This document shows, piece by piece, positions 8,706 through 18,572 of a stretch of 53,855 nucleotides of DNA. The notes under the pieces are model-generated. The model had not been told where the DNA came from. It saw nothing but the letters and a program-made list of their open reading frames with translations, and made no database searches. Made by a program: the position numbers and the translations under genes. The stretch's first letter is position 1. Each line of letters starts with the position of its first letter. This DNA is from Flavobacteriales bacterium (GTDB lineage Bacteria; Bacteroidota; Bacteroidia; Flavobacteriales_D; Parvicellaceae): positions 1-53,855 of the forward strand of contig JAQXDK010000025.1 of assembly GCA_029251405.1 (NCBI GenBank), read 5' to 3'.

Positions 8706-9731
8706 CTAAGCCTTAATTAAAAATTGATAGTTATCAATATTTTTTAGTGCAATTCCCGTTCCTCTTGCCACTGCCCTTAATGGGTCTTCAGCAATATGAA
8801 CTGGTAATTTAGTTCTCGTAGATATTCTTGAATCCAGTCCTCTCAACATTGAACCGCCTCCAGCTAAATAAATTCCTGTTTTATAAATGTCCGCAGAAAG
8901 TTCTGGTGGAGTCATCTCTAAAGCACTTAATATAGCTTCCTCAATTTTTGAAATGGATTTGTCTAGAGAATGGGCAATTTCTTTATAAGAAACATGAATT
9001 TCTTTAGGAATACCTGTCATTAGATCTCTTCCTCTAACTGCATAATCTTCAGGAGGGTTTTCTAATTTATCCAAAGCAGCTCCAACTTCAATTTTAATTT
9101 GCTCTGCTGTTCTCTCCCCAATTAAAATATTATGTTGCCTTCTCATGTATTCTTCTATATCACTTGTAAAGTCATCACCAGCTACTCTTATTGATTTATC
9201 GCATACTATACCTCCAAGTGCAATAACAGCAATTTCTGAAGTACCACCACCAATATCAATAATCATATTTCCCATTGGTTCTTCAACATCAACACCAATA
9301 CCAATAGCCGCAGCCATAGGTTCGTGGATAAGATAAACTTCTTTACCACCTGCATGCTCAGCGGAATCTTGAACTGCTCTTTTTTCTACTTCAGTTATTC
9401 CAGATGGAATACATATTACCATTCTCATAGTAGGTTGAATATACCTACTGCCACCTTTCATCATTTTTATCATTCCTCTGATCATGTGTTCTGCAGCTTG
9501 AAAATCTGCAATGACACCATCTTTTAGTGGTCTAATTGTTTTAATATTTTCGTGAGTTTTACCGTGCATTTGTTGAGCTTTTCTTCCAATAGCAATTACT
9601 TTTCCGGTAGTTCTATCCATCGCAACTATAGATGGTTCGTCAACTACTACTTTATCATTATTGATGATTAAAGTATTAGCAGTACCCAAATCAATGGCAA
9701 CTTCTTGTGTAAATACATTAAATAAACCCAT
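8706..9731 (-). CDS. mreB: MreB, actin-like rod shape protein
   Basis: Actin-fold ATPase that forms membrane-associated filaments guiding lateral wall synthesis. From ATG 9731 the product is 341 residues, the normal MreB length, beginning MGLFNVFTQEVAIDLGTANT with the phosphate-1 loop. The open frame extends to an upstream codon at 9782, but those extra 17 residues do not fit the family and would overlap purH; the start at 9731 leaves a ten-base gap after the purH stop. Later motifs NMIIDIGGGTSEIAV and YLAGGGSMLRGL complete the nucleotide pocket. First of the mre genes in the operon. Confidence 0.95.
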   Translation of the reverse strand: MGLFNVFTQEVAIDLGTANTLIINNDKVVVDEPSIVAMDRTTGKVIAIGRKAQQMHGKTHENIKTIRPLKDGVIADFQAAEHMIRGMIKMMKGGSRYIQPTMRMVICIPSGITEVEKRAVQDSAEHAGGKEVYLIHEPMAAAIGIGVDVEEPMGNMIIDIGGGTSEIAVIALGGIVCDKSIRVAGDDFTSDIEEYMRRQHNILIGERTAEQIKIEVGAALDKLENPPEDYAVRGRDLMTGIPKEIHVSYKEIAHSLDKSISKIEEAILSALEMTPPELSADIYKTGIYLAGGGSMLRGLDSRISTRTKLPVHIAEDPLRAVARGTGIALKNIDNYQFLIKA

Positions 9732-9741
9732 GAATGTAAAT

Positions 9742-11244
9742 TTAATGTTTAAAATGTCTAATTCCAGTAAAAACCATACCAATTTTATTTTTATTACAAA
9801 AATCTATGGACAAATCGTCTTTGACAGAGCCACCGGGTTGAATAACGGCATTAACACCTTCCTCTCCAGCAATCTCAACACAGTCTGGAAAAGGAAAAAA
9901 AGCATCTGAAGCCATTACTGCATCTTTAAGGTTGAAATTAAATGTTTTGGCTTTATTAATTGCTTGATTAAGAGCATCAACCCTTGATGTTTGTCCTGTT
10001 CCACTAGCTAGTAATTGTTGATTTTTCACTAAAACTATGGTATTCGATTTGGTATGCTTTGCTAATTTATTAGCAAAAAACAAGTCCTCCATTTGATTTG
10101 CAGTAGGAGAAACATTTGTTTTCAATTCAAAAGTTTCAATTTTTTCAATTGACTCGTCTCGTTGCTGAATTAACTTTCCGTTTAAACACGATCTTTCAAT
10201 CGTAGTAGAAAATTCAGCATTTTTTTGAACAAGAATAATTCTATTTTTTTTACTTTTTAATAATTCCAATGCTTCAGTATTATAAGAAGGCGCTATAACT
10301 ACCTCGCAAAAAAGAGTATTAATAATTGTTGCTGTTTCTAAATCAATTTCATGATTGGTAATTAAGATACCACCAAATGCAGAAATAGGGTCTGCTTCTA
10401 AAGCCGCAGAATATGCATCTTTTAAAATTCGTCTTGTTGCAAAACCACAGGCATTGTTGTGTTTTAAAATAGCAAACGTCGGGAGTGAATTTTTAAAATC
10501 CTCCATTAACATGATTGCAGCATCAATATCGAGTAAATTATTGTAAGAAATTTGTTTTCCGTGTAATTGTGAAAAAACTTCATTTAGATTTCCGCTGAAC
10601 CAACCTTTTTGATGGGGGTTTTCTCCATATCGTAGTTCTTTAGATTGATTTCCACTAAAATAATTATGAATTGCGGTATCGTATTTACTAGAAACTGAAA
10701 AAGAGGCTGTTGCAAATAACTTTCTTTCATTAATTGATGTTGAAGCTTCATTTTTGTTAGATATTATAGTACACAATTCACTGTAATGCTCTTTTTTAGA
10801 AAGAACAGTAATGTCCTTAAAATTTTTTGCGGCTGCTCTTATCAATGATATTCCACCGATATCAATCTTCTCAATAATTTCTTCTTCGCTTGAACCGGAA
10901 CTGACTGTCTTTTCAAACGGATATAAATCAACTACAACAAGATCAATGTTTGGTATTTTATATTCTTTTATTTGACTCTGGTCATTTTCATTAGACCTCC
11001 TATTTAAGATGCCGCCAAAAACTTTCGGGTGAAGTGTTTTGACTCTTCCACCCAATATTGATGGGTATTCTGTTATATCTTCAACTGGAATAACTGTAAC
11101 ACCTAGGTTTTCAATATATTTTTGTGTGCCCCCAGTAGAATAAATTGTAACATTATGGTTATCTAACAAAGCAACAAGTTCCGCTAAACCTTCTTTTGAA
11201 AAAACAGAAATTAAAGCACTTTTAATATGTTTTTCATCTTTCAT
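9742..11244 (-). CDS. purH: Bifunctional AICAR transformylase / IMP cyclohydrolase
   Basis: A 500-residue PurH catalysing the last two steps of de novo IMP synthesis. The N-terminal MGS-like IMP cyclohydrolase domain starts SALISVFSKEG and includes STGGTQKYIE and ILGGRVKTLHPKV. The C-terminal AICAR formyltransferase domain includes the RYGENPHQ and LKHNNACGFA motifs; the latter corresponds to KHxNPCG with Ala for Pro. Its stop is ten bases from the mreB start, so it probably shares a promoter with the cell-shape genes. About 97 bases separate it from hemJ. Confidence 0.95.
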   Translation of the reverse strand: MKDEKHIKSALISVFSKEGLAELVALLDNHNVTIYSTGGTQKYIENLGVTVIPVEDITEYPSILGGRVKTLHPKVFGGILNRRSNENDQSQIKEYKIPNIDLVVVDLYPFEKTVSSGSSEEEIIEKIDIGGISLIRAAAKNFKDITVLSKKEHYSELCTIISNKNEASTSINERKLFATASFSVSSKYDTAIHNYFSGNQSKELRYGENPHQKGWFSGNLNEVFSQLHGKQISYNNLLDIDAAIMLMEDFKNSLPTFAILKHNNACGFATRRILKDAYSAALEADPISAFGGILITNHEIDLETATIINTLFCEVVIAPSYNTEALELLKSKKNRIILVQKNAEFSTTIERSCLNGKLIQQRDESIEKIETFELKTNVSPTANQMEDLFFANKLAKHTKSNTIVLVKNQQLLASGTGQTSRVDALNQAINKAKTFNFNLKDAVMASDAFFPFPDCVEIAGEEGVNAVIQPGGSVKDDLSIDFCNKNKIGMVFTGIRHFKH

Positions 11245-11341
11245 GGTGTTTTTTTATAATTACTGACAATTTTAACAACTATAAAGTAATTAATAAAGTT
11301 AAATCTTGTGATGTTGATAAAAAGAGGGTGTTTGTTTAAAA

Positions 11342-11884
11342 TTACTTGGACTTTCTAATTTTCTTATACCATTTAACAGCTGTAAAGAGCAAGGCGCCAA
11401 ATAAAATAAAACCTACAGTACCGTAAATTCCATCTAGCTGATTTTTTAAAACAATAATAAAGATGATTGCAACTAAAAAAAGAGTTGCCACTTCGTTCCA
11501 AACACGTAATTGCGTGGATGTAAAATTGGATGCATCGTTTTTTTGCTTAAGAAATATGTAATGACAAATTAAGTGGTAAATAACTAACAAAAAAATAAAA
11601 AAAAGCTTCACATGCATATATGGAAGTTCTAAATAAAAGGGCTGTATGTAAAGCATTGAAAAACCAAATATTAATGTTAAAACCATTGCAGGCCAAGCTA
11701 TAATCTTCCAAAGTCTCTTTTGCATAAGTAAATATTGCGACTTAAAAATACTTGAATTCTTTCCGTGGTTATCCTCAGATTCCGAATAATAAACAAAGAG
11801 TCTTACCATATAAAACATTCCAGCAAACCAGCTGACCATGAAAATAAGATGTAAAGCCTTGAAGTAACCAAACCAATTTATCAT
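11342..11884 (-). CDS. hemJ: HemJ-type protoporphyrinogen IX oxidase
   Basis: A 180-residue membrane protein of the HemJ/UPF0093 family with four to five hydrophobic segments. Features matching the family are the N-terminal ALHLIFMVSWFAGMFYMVRL segment with its conserved His and the later MHVKLFFIF with conserved Lys. HemJ oxidises protoporphyrinogen IX to protoporphyrin IX, the step before ferrochelatase, which is encoded at 34631. It is transcribed divergently from the PpiD-like gene; the 106-base spacer has no clear consensus promoter. Confidence 0.88.
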   Translation of the reverse strand: MINWFGYFKALHLIFMVSWFAGMFYMVRLFVYYSESEDNHGKNSSIFKSQYLLMQKRLWKIIAWPAMVLTLIFGFSMLYIQPFYLELPYMHVKLFFIFLLVIYHLICHYIFLKQKNDASNFTSTQLRVWNEVATLFLVAIIFIIVLKNQLDGIYGTVGFILFGALLFTAVKWYKKIRKSK

Positions 11885-11990
11885 GTTGTAAAAATATTAA
11901 TTAAAACCTTTGAAATGTAGAGATATCAAAAAGTAATTTTCATATATGCTTATTCCATTGTATATTCGCGAACTTTTAACAATTACATAG

Positions 11991-14219
11991 ATGGCTATTA
12001 TAGGAAAAATTAGAGAGAAATCTGGACTTTTAGTAACAATGGTAGGGCTTGGCCTTTTCCTTTTCATAATTCCAGTAAATGATTTATTGAATCAGTTTTC
12101 TGGGGGTGCTAATTCAACCCTCGGTTTATTTAATAACTCAGAAATCGATGCAAACGACTGGAAATATTATTTCAAAGAAAACAGAACAAGAAATAATTTA
12201 AGAATGAATAATATGAATTCAGGAGGTAACGGTAGTCTAACAAGTGCGGACGAAGACCAATTGAAAGTTACTACATGGAATCAAATGATTTCTGATACCA
12301 TTTATCATTTCGAATTAGAAAAAGTAGGTTTAAGTGTTTCTGCTGAAGAACTAAATCAAGGTCTTCTCAATGGTGAAAATCCATTACCCTCTTCTCTAAA
12401 GGAATTATTTGTAAAAGATGGTTTATACAACAAAGACTCCTTTAATATTTGGAAAACCAATAGAATAATTAATCTCCCTGACAATCCTGAATCCAAAAGA
12501 GACTTAAAAAACAACATAGAAGATCCATTAAAAAATGAAAGGAGAATTAACAAGTACGGGGCAATGCTTCAAAACGGAGTATTTACAACAGTACAAGAAG
12601 CTAAAAAATTTGCTAATGAAGACAAAATTTCTGCTAACATTAAATACGTTTTCGTAAGCTATGATAATATTAACGATACCTTAATTTCCTTAGACGAACA
12701 AAAAAGACAAGAATATTACAACGAACATTCGAACGAAAAAGTTTGGGAACAAAGACAAAATTTAGTGTCTTATGATTACTCAATTCTTACTTTTAAACCT
12801 TCTGCGTCTGATATTAGAAATTATACTGAAAGAATGGAATCACTTAAGGAAGATTTTCAGTCTTCTAAAAACGACTCTTTATTTGTTGCAAATTATGCAG
12901 AAACTCCGATGATGGTTCAATCTCCATATGGTCCAAGACCAAGCGGAAATTTCACTGGTCAACCTTACAAAGGTGGTAAATTTTCATCATTTATTGACGA
13001 GAAAATCAAAAACAGTTCTAAAGGTGATATAATTGGACCATTTGTAAATGGAGACAAAATTCAACTTGTTAAGATTTATGAAACAGGTGATGAAGAACAA
13101 GCTAAAGTCAGACATATTTTAATTAATTCTAAAGAAGGTGATGTTGATGATGACAAAAACAAAAGACTAGCAGATAGTATTCTATACGCTGTAAGAAGAG
13201 ATAGTAGTAAATTCAGTAGTTTGGTTTCTAAATATTCAGATGACCCGGGTTCAGTAGCTAATGGCGGAGTATATTCTTGGTTTCCTAAAGGTCAAATGGT
13301 TCCAGAATTCGAAGAGTTTAGTTTTTCAAAAAGAATCGGTAAATCTGGAGTAGTAAGAACCACTTACGGTTTTCATATTATTCAGGTTCTTGGAAGAAAA
13401 ACTGGTTCTTTTAAAAAAATAGCTGTTGTTGATGAAACTATACAAGTAAGTAAAACAACACAAAATGAATATTACGATTCAGTTGCATTAGCCTTTTACT
13501 ACAAAGCAGATTCTACAGATTTCACATCAGCGGCAGACGAATATGGTTTTGAAGTTAAATCTTCTGGGTATGTTCCTTTGATTTATCCAAACAGAAGAAC
13601 ATCTGGACTTTATGGGCCTGCAGACCTTAACAGAAATATGAATATAGCTAGGTGGGCTTTTAATAGTAATTCAGGTGATTTATTAGAACCAGAATACATT
13701 TCTAATAATCAATTAGTTTTAGCTGTTGTAAAAAAGAAAATTGATGCCGATGTTACATCCTATAAAAATTTAAATACGCTCATGGAGCCTTTAATGAAGA
13801 ATCATCTTAAAGCAATATATTATCAAAAAACATTTGCAAATAACATTAGCTCCCTTAAAACTATTGACAGTGTATCTAAAATATTAACTAGTAATGTCGA
13901 AAGTAAGTTTGTTAAATACAGCGATGTTAATATTGGGAATAATAGCCAAGAAGTTGCAGAGCCAAAAGTAATGGCCTATATTTTTAGTTTAGATGTCAAT
14001 GAAATTTCTCCAATTATTGAAGGGAAAAAAGGAGTTTACATAATACAAGCTGAATCACAAAACAATAATTCAGTAGTTGACGAAAGATCTATATCTACAA
14101 AAGCAGAAAGTAAGCAAAAAGAAATAAGAACTCAGATTGAGCAAGGCTACTACCCAGCATTATACAACTCTTATAAAGTAAGAGATGATAGAGCTAAAAA
14201 TATGATTTTAAGCAATTAA
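11991..14219 (+). CDS. PpiD/SurA-type peptidylprolyl isomerase, membrane-anchored
   Basis: A 742-residue periplasmic folding factor. One N-terminal membrane segment (about residues 14-30) anchors it with the bulk in the periplasm; a SurA_N-like region follows, and one parvulin (PpiC) domain lies at about 370-470 (AKVRHILINS, SDDPGSVANGGVYSWF, GFHIIQVL). A second, degenerate rotamase-like segment may occupy 470-600. The layout matches PpiD of other bacteria, which assists folding of proteins leaving the Sec channel. Its stop codon and that of the convergent YifB gene share a TTAA, leaving no room for a terminator. Confidence 0.88.
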   Translation: MAIIGKIREKSGLLVTMVGLGLFLFIIPVNDLLNQFSGGANSTLGLFNNSEIDANDWKYYFKENRTRNNLRMNNMNSGGNGSLTSADEDQLKVTTWNQMISDTIYHFELEKVGLSVSAEELNQGLLNGENPLPSSLKELFVKDGLYNKDSFNIWKTNRIINLPDNPESKRDLKNNIEDPLKNERRINKYGAMLQNGVFTTVQEAKKFANEDKISANIKYVFVSYDNINDTLISLDEQKRQEYYNEHSNEKVWEQRQNLVSYDYSILTFKPSASDIRNYTERMESLKEDFQSSKNDSLFVANYAETPMMVQSPYGPRPSGNFTGQPYKGGKFSSFIDEKIKNSSKGDIIGPFVNGDKIQLVKIYETGDEEQAKVRHILINSKEGDVDDDKNKRLADSILYAVRRDSSKFSSLVSKYSDDPGSVANGGVYSWFPKGQMVPEFEEFSFSKRIGKSGVVRTTYGFHIIQVLGRKTGSFKKIAVVDETIQVSKTTQNEYYDSVALAFYYKADSTDFTSAADEYGFEVKSSGYVPLIYPNRRTSGLYGPADLNRNMNIARWAFNSNSGDLLEPEYISNNQLVLAVVKKKIDADVTSYKNLNTLMEPLMKNHLKAIYYQKTFANNISSLKTIDSVSKILTSNVESKFVKYSDVNIGNNSQEVAEPKVMAYIFSLDVNEISPIIEGKKGVYIIQAESQNNNSVVDERSISTKAESKQKEIRTQIEQGYYPALYNSYKVRDDRAKNMILSN

Positions 14220-15730
14220 TTTAAAAACTGCTTTAATCTTTCTAAACTTCTGTACTGTATAGCTTCTGCTACATGCTCGATTTCAATATTCTTTGAAGCA
14301 AATAAATCTGCTATTGTCCTAGATATCTTTTTAATTCTTGAAAAACTTCTTGCAGAAATATTTAATTTCAAAGATGCGTTACGTAAAAAAGAAAGCGTTT
14401 CTTCGTTAAGATTACAATATTTATTGATTTCATTATTCTCTAATTGAGCATTTATTTTGGACTGTCGACTTATTTGAACTTTTCTAGCTTTCTGAACTCT
14501 TTTTCTTATAGACTCACTATTTTCTTCTTCTCTTTTAAGACTAGTTAATCTATCTATTGAAACAGATTCCACCTCAATTTGAAGGTCTATTCGATCTAAT
14601 AAAGGTTGACTTAATTTAGATAGATACTGTTGAGTTCTATGGTAAGATTGTCTAGTACTTGAAGCACTAAAATATCCTCCATCAGGAGTAGGGTTCATAG
14701 CCGCTACTAACATTAAATTTGAAGGGAAATTTACTGTACCTGATGCTCTAGAGATAGTTACTTGCCCATCTTCGAGAGGCTGACGTAAAACTTCTAAAAC
14801 TTTTCTTTTAAATTCTGGTAGTTCATCCAAAAAAAGGACACCATTATGAGCTAAAGAAATCTCTCCTGGCTTGGGGTGAGACCCTCCACCAACCAAAGCA
14901 ACATCAGAAATTGTATGATGTGGATTTCTAAAAGGTGGTTTATATATTAATTTATTTTTTTGGTTGAATCTTCCTAAGTATGAATAAATTTTTGTTGTTT
15001 CTAACATTTCTTTTTCTGTCAGATTGGGTAATATTGTTGGGATTCGTTTCGCTAACATTGATTTACCAGATCCTGGGGGGCCAATTAATAATATGTTATG
15101 TCCACCTGCTGCTGCAATTTCAATAGCTCTTTTAGCTATTTGCTGGCCAATTACGTCTACAAAATCCAAATAGCTGTTGAATGGTTTTATAACTTCTGTT
15201 TCTTTTTTAATCAAAATTTCTTTTGTTCCTTGAAAATGCTGTATTAATTCTTTGAGATTACAGGCACCTACAATTTTTATTCCCTTTACCAGTCTAGCTT
15301 CGTTTGCGTTTTCTTGAGGAACAACAATACCTTTCATTCCCATTTGTTTTGCTTTTATAGTCATAGATAACACTCCTTTTACAGGTCTTAATTTGCCATC
15401 CAAAGAAAGCTCTCCCATGACTATAAAGTCTTTAAAAAGCCCTGGTTTAAGTTGCTCAGAAGCACAAAGTATACCAATTGCAATTGGCAAATCATAGGAG
15501 CTCCCTTCCTTTTTTAAATCTGCCGGAGCTAGATTTATAATAATCTCTTTTACTGGAATTTTGTATCCGTTATTTTTTAATGCAGCCAGTATCCTAAAAT
15601 GGGATTCTTTAACCGCATTATCAGGAAGACCAACTAATAAAAATTTAGCTCCTCTAGAGATGTTAACCTCTATATCTACTTTATGACTTTCTATTCCCTC
15701 TAAAGCACAACCTGTTATTTTCTCAATCAT
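14216..15730 (-). CDS. YifB/ComM family Mg-chelatase-like AAA ATPase
   Basis: A 504-residue protein with the YifB/ComM architecture: an N-terminal S5/Lon-like fold (about 1-165; NLAPADLKKEGSSYDLPIA), a central Mg-chelatase-type AAA domain with Walker A GPPGSGKSMLAKR near residue 217 and a GVLFLDELPEF Walker B, and a C-terminal lid region (SARSFSRIKKISRTIADL). The homologue ComM is a helicase that promotes branch migration during natural transformation; the role in Bacteroidota is not established. Convergent with the PpiD-like gene. Confidence 0.92.
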   Translation of the reverse strand: MIEKITGCALEGIESHKVDIEVNISRGAKFLLVGLPDNAVKESHFRILAALKNNGYKIPVKEIIINLAPADLKKEGSSYDLPIAIGILCASEQLKPGLFKDFIVMGELSLDGKLRPVKGVLSMTIKAKQMGMKGIVVPQENANEARLVKGIKIVGACNLKELIQHFQGTKEILIKKETEVIKPFNSYLDFVDVIGQQIAKRAIEIAAAGGHNILLIGPPGSGKSMLAKRIPTILPNLTEKEMLETTKIYSYLGRFNQKNKLIYKPPFRNPHHTISDVALVGGGSHPKPGEISLAHNGVLFLDELPEFKRKVLEVLRQPLEDGQVTISRASGTVNFPSNLMLVAAMNPTPDGGYFSASSTRQSYHRTQQYLSKLSQPLLDRIDLQIEVESVSIDRLTSLKREEENSESIRKRVQKARKVQISRQSKINAQLENNEINKYCNLNEETLSFLRNASLKLNISARSFSRIKKISRTIADLFASKNIEIEHVAEAIQYRSLERLKQFLN

Positions 15731-15778
15731 TTTTTTTTGACAAAGAAAAAGGTTCTGGTACTTAAATTATTTACGTTG

Positions 15779-17074
15779 TTAAATTTTAGATGCTATTTTT
15801 TCAAATGACTTTATAGTATCATCAATATCCGAAAATGTGATCGCATCATTTAAAAAATAACTTTCATAAGCACTTGGGGGTAAATAAACACCATTTGCCA
15901 ACATTCCATGAAAATAGTTTTTAAAATATTTATTATCACCCTGTTGAGCTGTTTCAAAATTAACGACATGAGAGTTGGTGAAATGTAAAGAAATCATTGA
16001 TCCTATACTATTAATATGGAATGGTAATTTATTTGTTTTAAGTACTGATTCCAATCCTTCTCTTAAATATATAGTTTTTGAATCCAAAGATTCATAAATA
16101 CTTGTGTTGTTTTTAAGGTAATTCAACATGGCATAACCGGCAGACATTGCAATGGGGTTACCACTAAGAGTACCTGCTTGATATACAGGCCCATCTGGAG
16201 CAAGAAAGTTCATGATATCTTCCCTACCACCAAAAGCTCCAACAGGTAACCCACCACCTATTACTTTTCCATAAGTAACCAAGTCAGCATCTACGCCAAG
16301 AATTTCCTGGGCACCTCCTAATCCCAGTCTAAAACCGGTCATTACTTCATCAAAAACTAAAACAGTATTGTGTTGATCACATAGTTTTCTTAACTCTAAG
16401 ATAAAATCACTTTCAGGTAAAACACAACCCATATTTCCTGCAATTGGCTCAACAATTACTGCTGCTATTTCATTTTTATACTCCTTAAAAAGATCCTTAA
16501 CTTGACCGATATCGTTAAAACTTGCCAATAAAGTGTCTGATGCTGTAGCTTTAGTGACTCCTGGACTATTGGGAACTCCAAATGTTGATGCGCCACTACC
16601 AGCTTGTATTAGAAAAGAATCCGAATGGCCATGATAACAACCTGAAAACTTAATAATTTTATCTCTTTTAGTGTATCCTCTTGCAAGTCTAATTGCGCTC
16701 ATACATGCTTCAGTTCCAGAATTTACAAATCTAATTTTATCTACGTTTGGAGCTAATGAAACCACCAATTCAGCCATTTTAGTTTCTAATTCTGTTGGAA
16801 TACCATAAGAAGTGCCCTTTCGAGATTGATTTTCTACAGCATTAATTATTTCAGGATGAGCGTGGCCAATAATCATGGGGCCCCAAGAAGAAATATAATC
16901 GATATATTTATTTCCATCTTCGTCATATAAATATGCTCCTTTAGCCTCTTTAATAAAAATTGGACTTCCACCAACAGACTTAAATGCTCTAACAGGTGAA
17001 TTGACCCCACCAGGAATTACTTTTTTAGCTTCCTCAAATAATTTTTTAGATCTTTCGTTTATGAGTTTAAACAT
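15779..17074 (-). CDS. hemL: Glutamate-1-semialdehyde 2,1-aminomutase
   Basis: A 431-residue class III aminotransferase-fold enzyme converting glutamate-1-semialdehyde to 5-aminolevulinate, the start of the C5 heme pathway. The PLP-binding lysine is K270 in [19 protein letters not shown]-terminal [11 protein letters not shown] and [16 protein letters not shown] are family signatures. Length is standard. It is transcribed divergently from kynU with a 63-base spacer. With hemJ and hemH elsewhere in the window, this shows a C5 heme route. Confidence 0.96.
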   Translation of the reverse strand: MFKLINERSKKLFEEAKKVIPGGVNSPVRAFKSVGGSPIFIKEAKGAYLYDEDGNKYIDYISSWGPMIIGHAHPEIINAVENQSRKGTSYGIPTELETKMAELVVSLAPNVDKIRFVNSGTEACMSAIRLARGYTKRDKIIKFSGCYHGHSDSFLIQAGSGASTFGVPNSPGVTKATASDTLLASFNDIGQVKDLFKEYKNEIAAVIVEPIAGNMGCVLPESDFILELRKLCDQHNTVLVFDEVMTGFRLGLGGAQEILGVDADLVTYGKVIGGGLPVGAFGGREDIMNFLAPDGPVYQAGTLSGNPIAMSAGYAMLNYLKNNTSIYESLDSKTIYLREGLESVLKTNKLPFHINSIGSMISLHFTNSHVVNFETAQQGDNKYFKNYFHGMLANGVYLPPSAYESYFLNDAITFSDIDDTIKSFEKIASKI

Positions 17075-17100
17075 TTTTAATTCTCTCTATTTAATTCAGT

Positions 17101-17108
17101 TATATTTG
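17101..17108 (+). promoter_or_regulatory. Possible -7 box for kynU
   Basis: The spacer between hemL and kynU holds TATATTTG, an exact match to the Bacteroidota -7 consensus TAnnTTTG, 29 bases before the kynU start. No TTG is found 19-20 bases upstream, so this is a partial match only. Confidence 0.3.
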
Positions 17109-17137
17109 CCAATAATAATTTTAAAGCTTTAAATATC

Positions 17138-18418
17138 GTGACTAATTGGGAATTTTCTTTAGACTGTGCAAGAAAACTTGACGAAAATGATGAATTAAGT
17201 TCATACAGAGATCAGTTTTACATACCTAATTTTTCTGGAGAACAGTCTATTTACTTCACTGGAAATTCTCTGGGGTTACAGCCCAAAAAAGTACAATCTT
17301 ACATACAAAAAGAACTTGAAGATTGGTCGAGATTTGGTGTAGAAGGACACGAAAAAGCAACTAATCCTTGGATCAGCTATCATGAAATTTTCACTGATGA
17401 TATAAAAAAATTAGTAGGAGCTAAAAGTAATGAAGTAGTAGTTACTCACAGTCTCACAACAAACCTTCATCTTTTATTGATTTCATTTTACAGACCAACA
17501 AAAAAAAGATTCAAAATTCTGTGCGAGAAAAAAGCTTTTCCTAGCGATCAATATGCTCTAGAAAGTCAAGTTAAATTACACCAGCTTAAAGCTGAAGACT
17601 GTATAATTGAAATAGGACCAAGAGATGGCGAAGAAACTATTCGTAATGAAGATATCGTTCAAAAAATTGAAGAAATTGGTGAAGAACTAGCACTAATTAT
17701 GATCGGTGGGGTAAACTACTATTCCGGACAAGTATTTGATATGAAAAAAATTACAAAAGCTGGACATAATGTTGGTGCTTTTGTGGGATTTGATCTTGCT
17801 CACGGAGTAGGTAATGTTCCAATGGAGCTTAATAAATGGGAAGTGGATTTCGCTGCCTGGTGTTCGTATAAATATTTAAACTCTGGGCCAGGTGGAGTAA
17901 GTGGTATTTATATTAATGAGAAACATGTTGAAAACCCAAATGTTTTAAGATTGGCAGGTTGGTGGGGACACAACAAAGAAAACAGGTTTCAAATGCCAGA
18001 TAAATTTGACCCTATTCCCAGTGCAGAAAGTTGGCAACTGTCCAATGCGCCTATATTGGCAATGGCAGCTCACAAAGCTTCATTAGATCTTTTTACTGAA
18101 GTTGGGATGAAAAAATTAAGAAATAAAAGTATTTTACTTACCCAATACATGGAGTTTTTAATTCATTACATAAATGAAAACTACAATAGCAAATTAGAAA
18201 TAATTACTCCAAAAAATATAAATGAAAGAGGTTGCCAGTTGTCAATAATTGCCCACGGCTTTGGAAAAGAACTATTTGAAAAACTTTCTGAAAATCATAT
18301 TATTGTTGATTGGAGAGAACCCAACGTGATTAGAGCAGCACCAGTCCCTTTTTATAACAGCTTTGAAGATGTTTTTAAATTTGGAGAAGTGTTAAAAAAC
18401 ATATTAAATGAACATTGA
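17138..18418 (+). CDS. kynU: Kynureninase
   Basis: A 426-residue PLP enzyme cleaving kynurenine or 3-hydroxykynurenine to (3-hydroxy)anthranilate plus alanine. The PLP lysine is K245 in WCSYKYLNSGPGG, and FDLAHGVGN carries the Asp that binds the pyridine nitrogen. The start is a GTG at 17138; it gives the expected kynureninase N-terminus, and no ATG lies nearby upstream in frame. Its 3' end overlaps a small membrane ORF by 11 bases, followed by kmo; together they form a kynurenine segment, in bacteria usually leading to quinolinate and NAD. Confidence 0.95.
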   Translation: MTNWEFSLDCARKLDENDELSSYRDQFYIPNFSGEQSIYFTGNSLGLQPKKVQSYIQKELEDWSRFGVEGHEKATNPWISYHEIFTDDIKKLVGAKSNEVVVTHSLTTNLHLLLISFYRPTKKRFKILCEKKAFPSDQYALESQVKLHQLKAEDCIIEIGPRDGEETIRNEDIVQKIEEIGEELALIMIGGVNYYSGQVFDMKKITKAGHNVGAFVGFDLAHGVGNVPMELNKWEVDFAAWCSYKYLNSGPGGVSGIYINEKHVENPNVLRLAGWWGHNKENRFQMPDKFDPIPSAESWQLSNAPILAMAAHKASLDLFTEVGMKKLRNKSILLTQYMEFLIHYINENYNSKLEIITPKNINERGCQLSIIAHGFGKELFEKLSENHIIVDWREPNVIRAAPVPFYNSFEDVFKFGEVLKNILNEH

Positions 18419-18572
18419 TCCAGAATCAAAAATTTCATTGTTAGCAATTTCTACAGTAATTTTCGGGTTAGTGGTTTGGAGAATATCCAACAGAGTTTTT
18501 AAAGCAAATAATAGACAACAGAATAACAAATTTGATCAATCAGAATATCGTAAAAGATGGAAAAGAAGATAA
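18408..18572 (+). CDS. Small single-span membrane protein between kynU and kmo
   Basis: A 54-codon ORF that fills the 138-base gap between kynU and kmo exactly. Its ATG overlaps the kynU end by 11 bases and its TAA overlaps the kmo start by 16 bases, so both junctions suggest translational coupling. The product begins MNIDPESKIS, has one hydrophobic span (about residues 10-26, LLAISTVIFGLVVW) and a strongly basic, hydrophilic tail ending RKRWKRR. A positively charged C-terminus would place the tail in the cytoplasm. No known family recognised; it could tether or help translate the flanking enzymes, but this is only inference. Confidence 0.6.
   Translation: MNIDPESKISLLAISTVIFGLVVWRISNRVFKANNRQQNNKFDQSEYRKRWKRR

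Noticed and set aside
9732-9782. Upstream extension of mreB by 17 residues
   Set aside because: It would overlap purH, and the extra residues do not fit MreB; ATG 9731 gives the standard N-terminus.
11885-11990. Divergent promoters for hemJ and the PpiD-like gene
   Set aside because: Only near matches (TATATTCG on plus, CAAAAAGTA on the other strand) without correctly spaced TTG elements; too weak to list.
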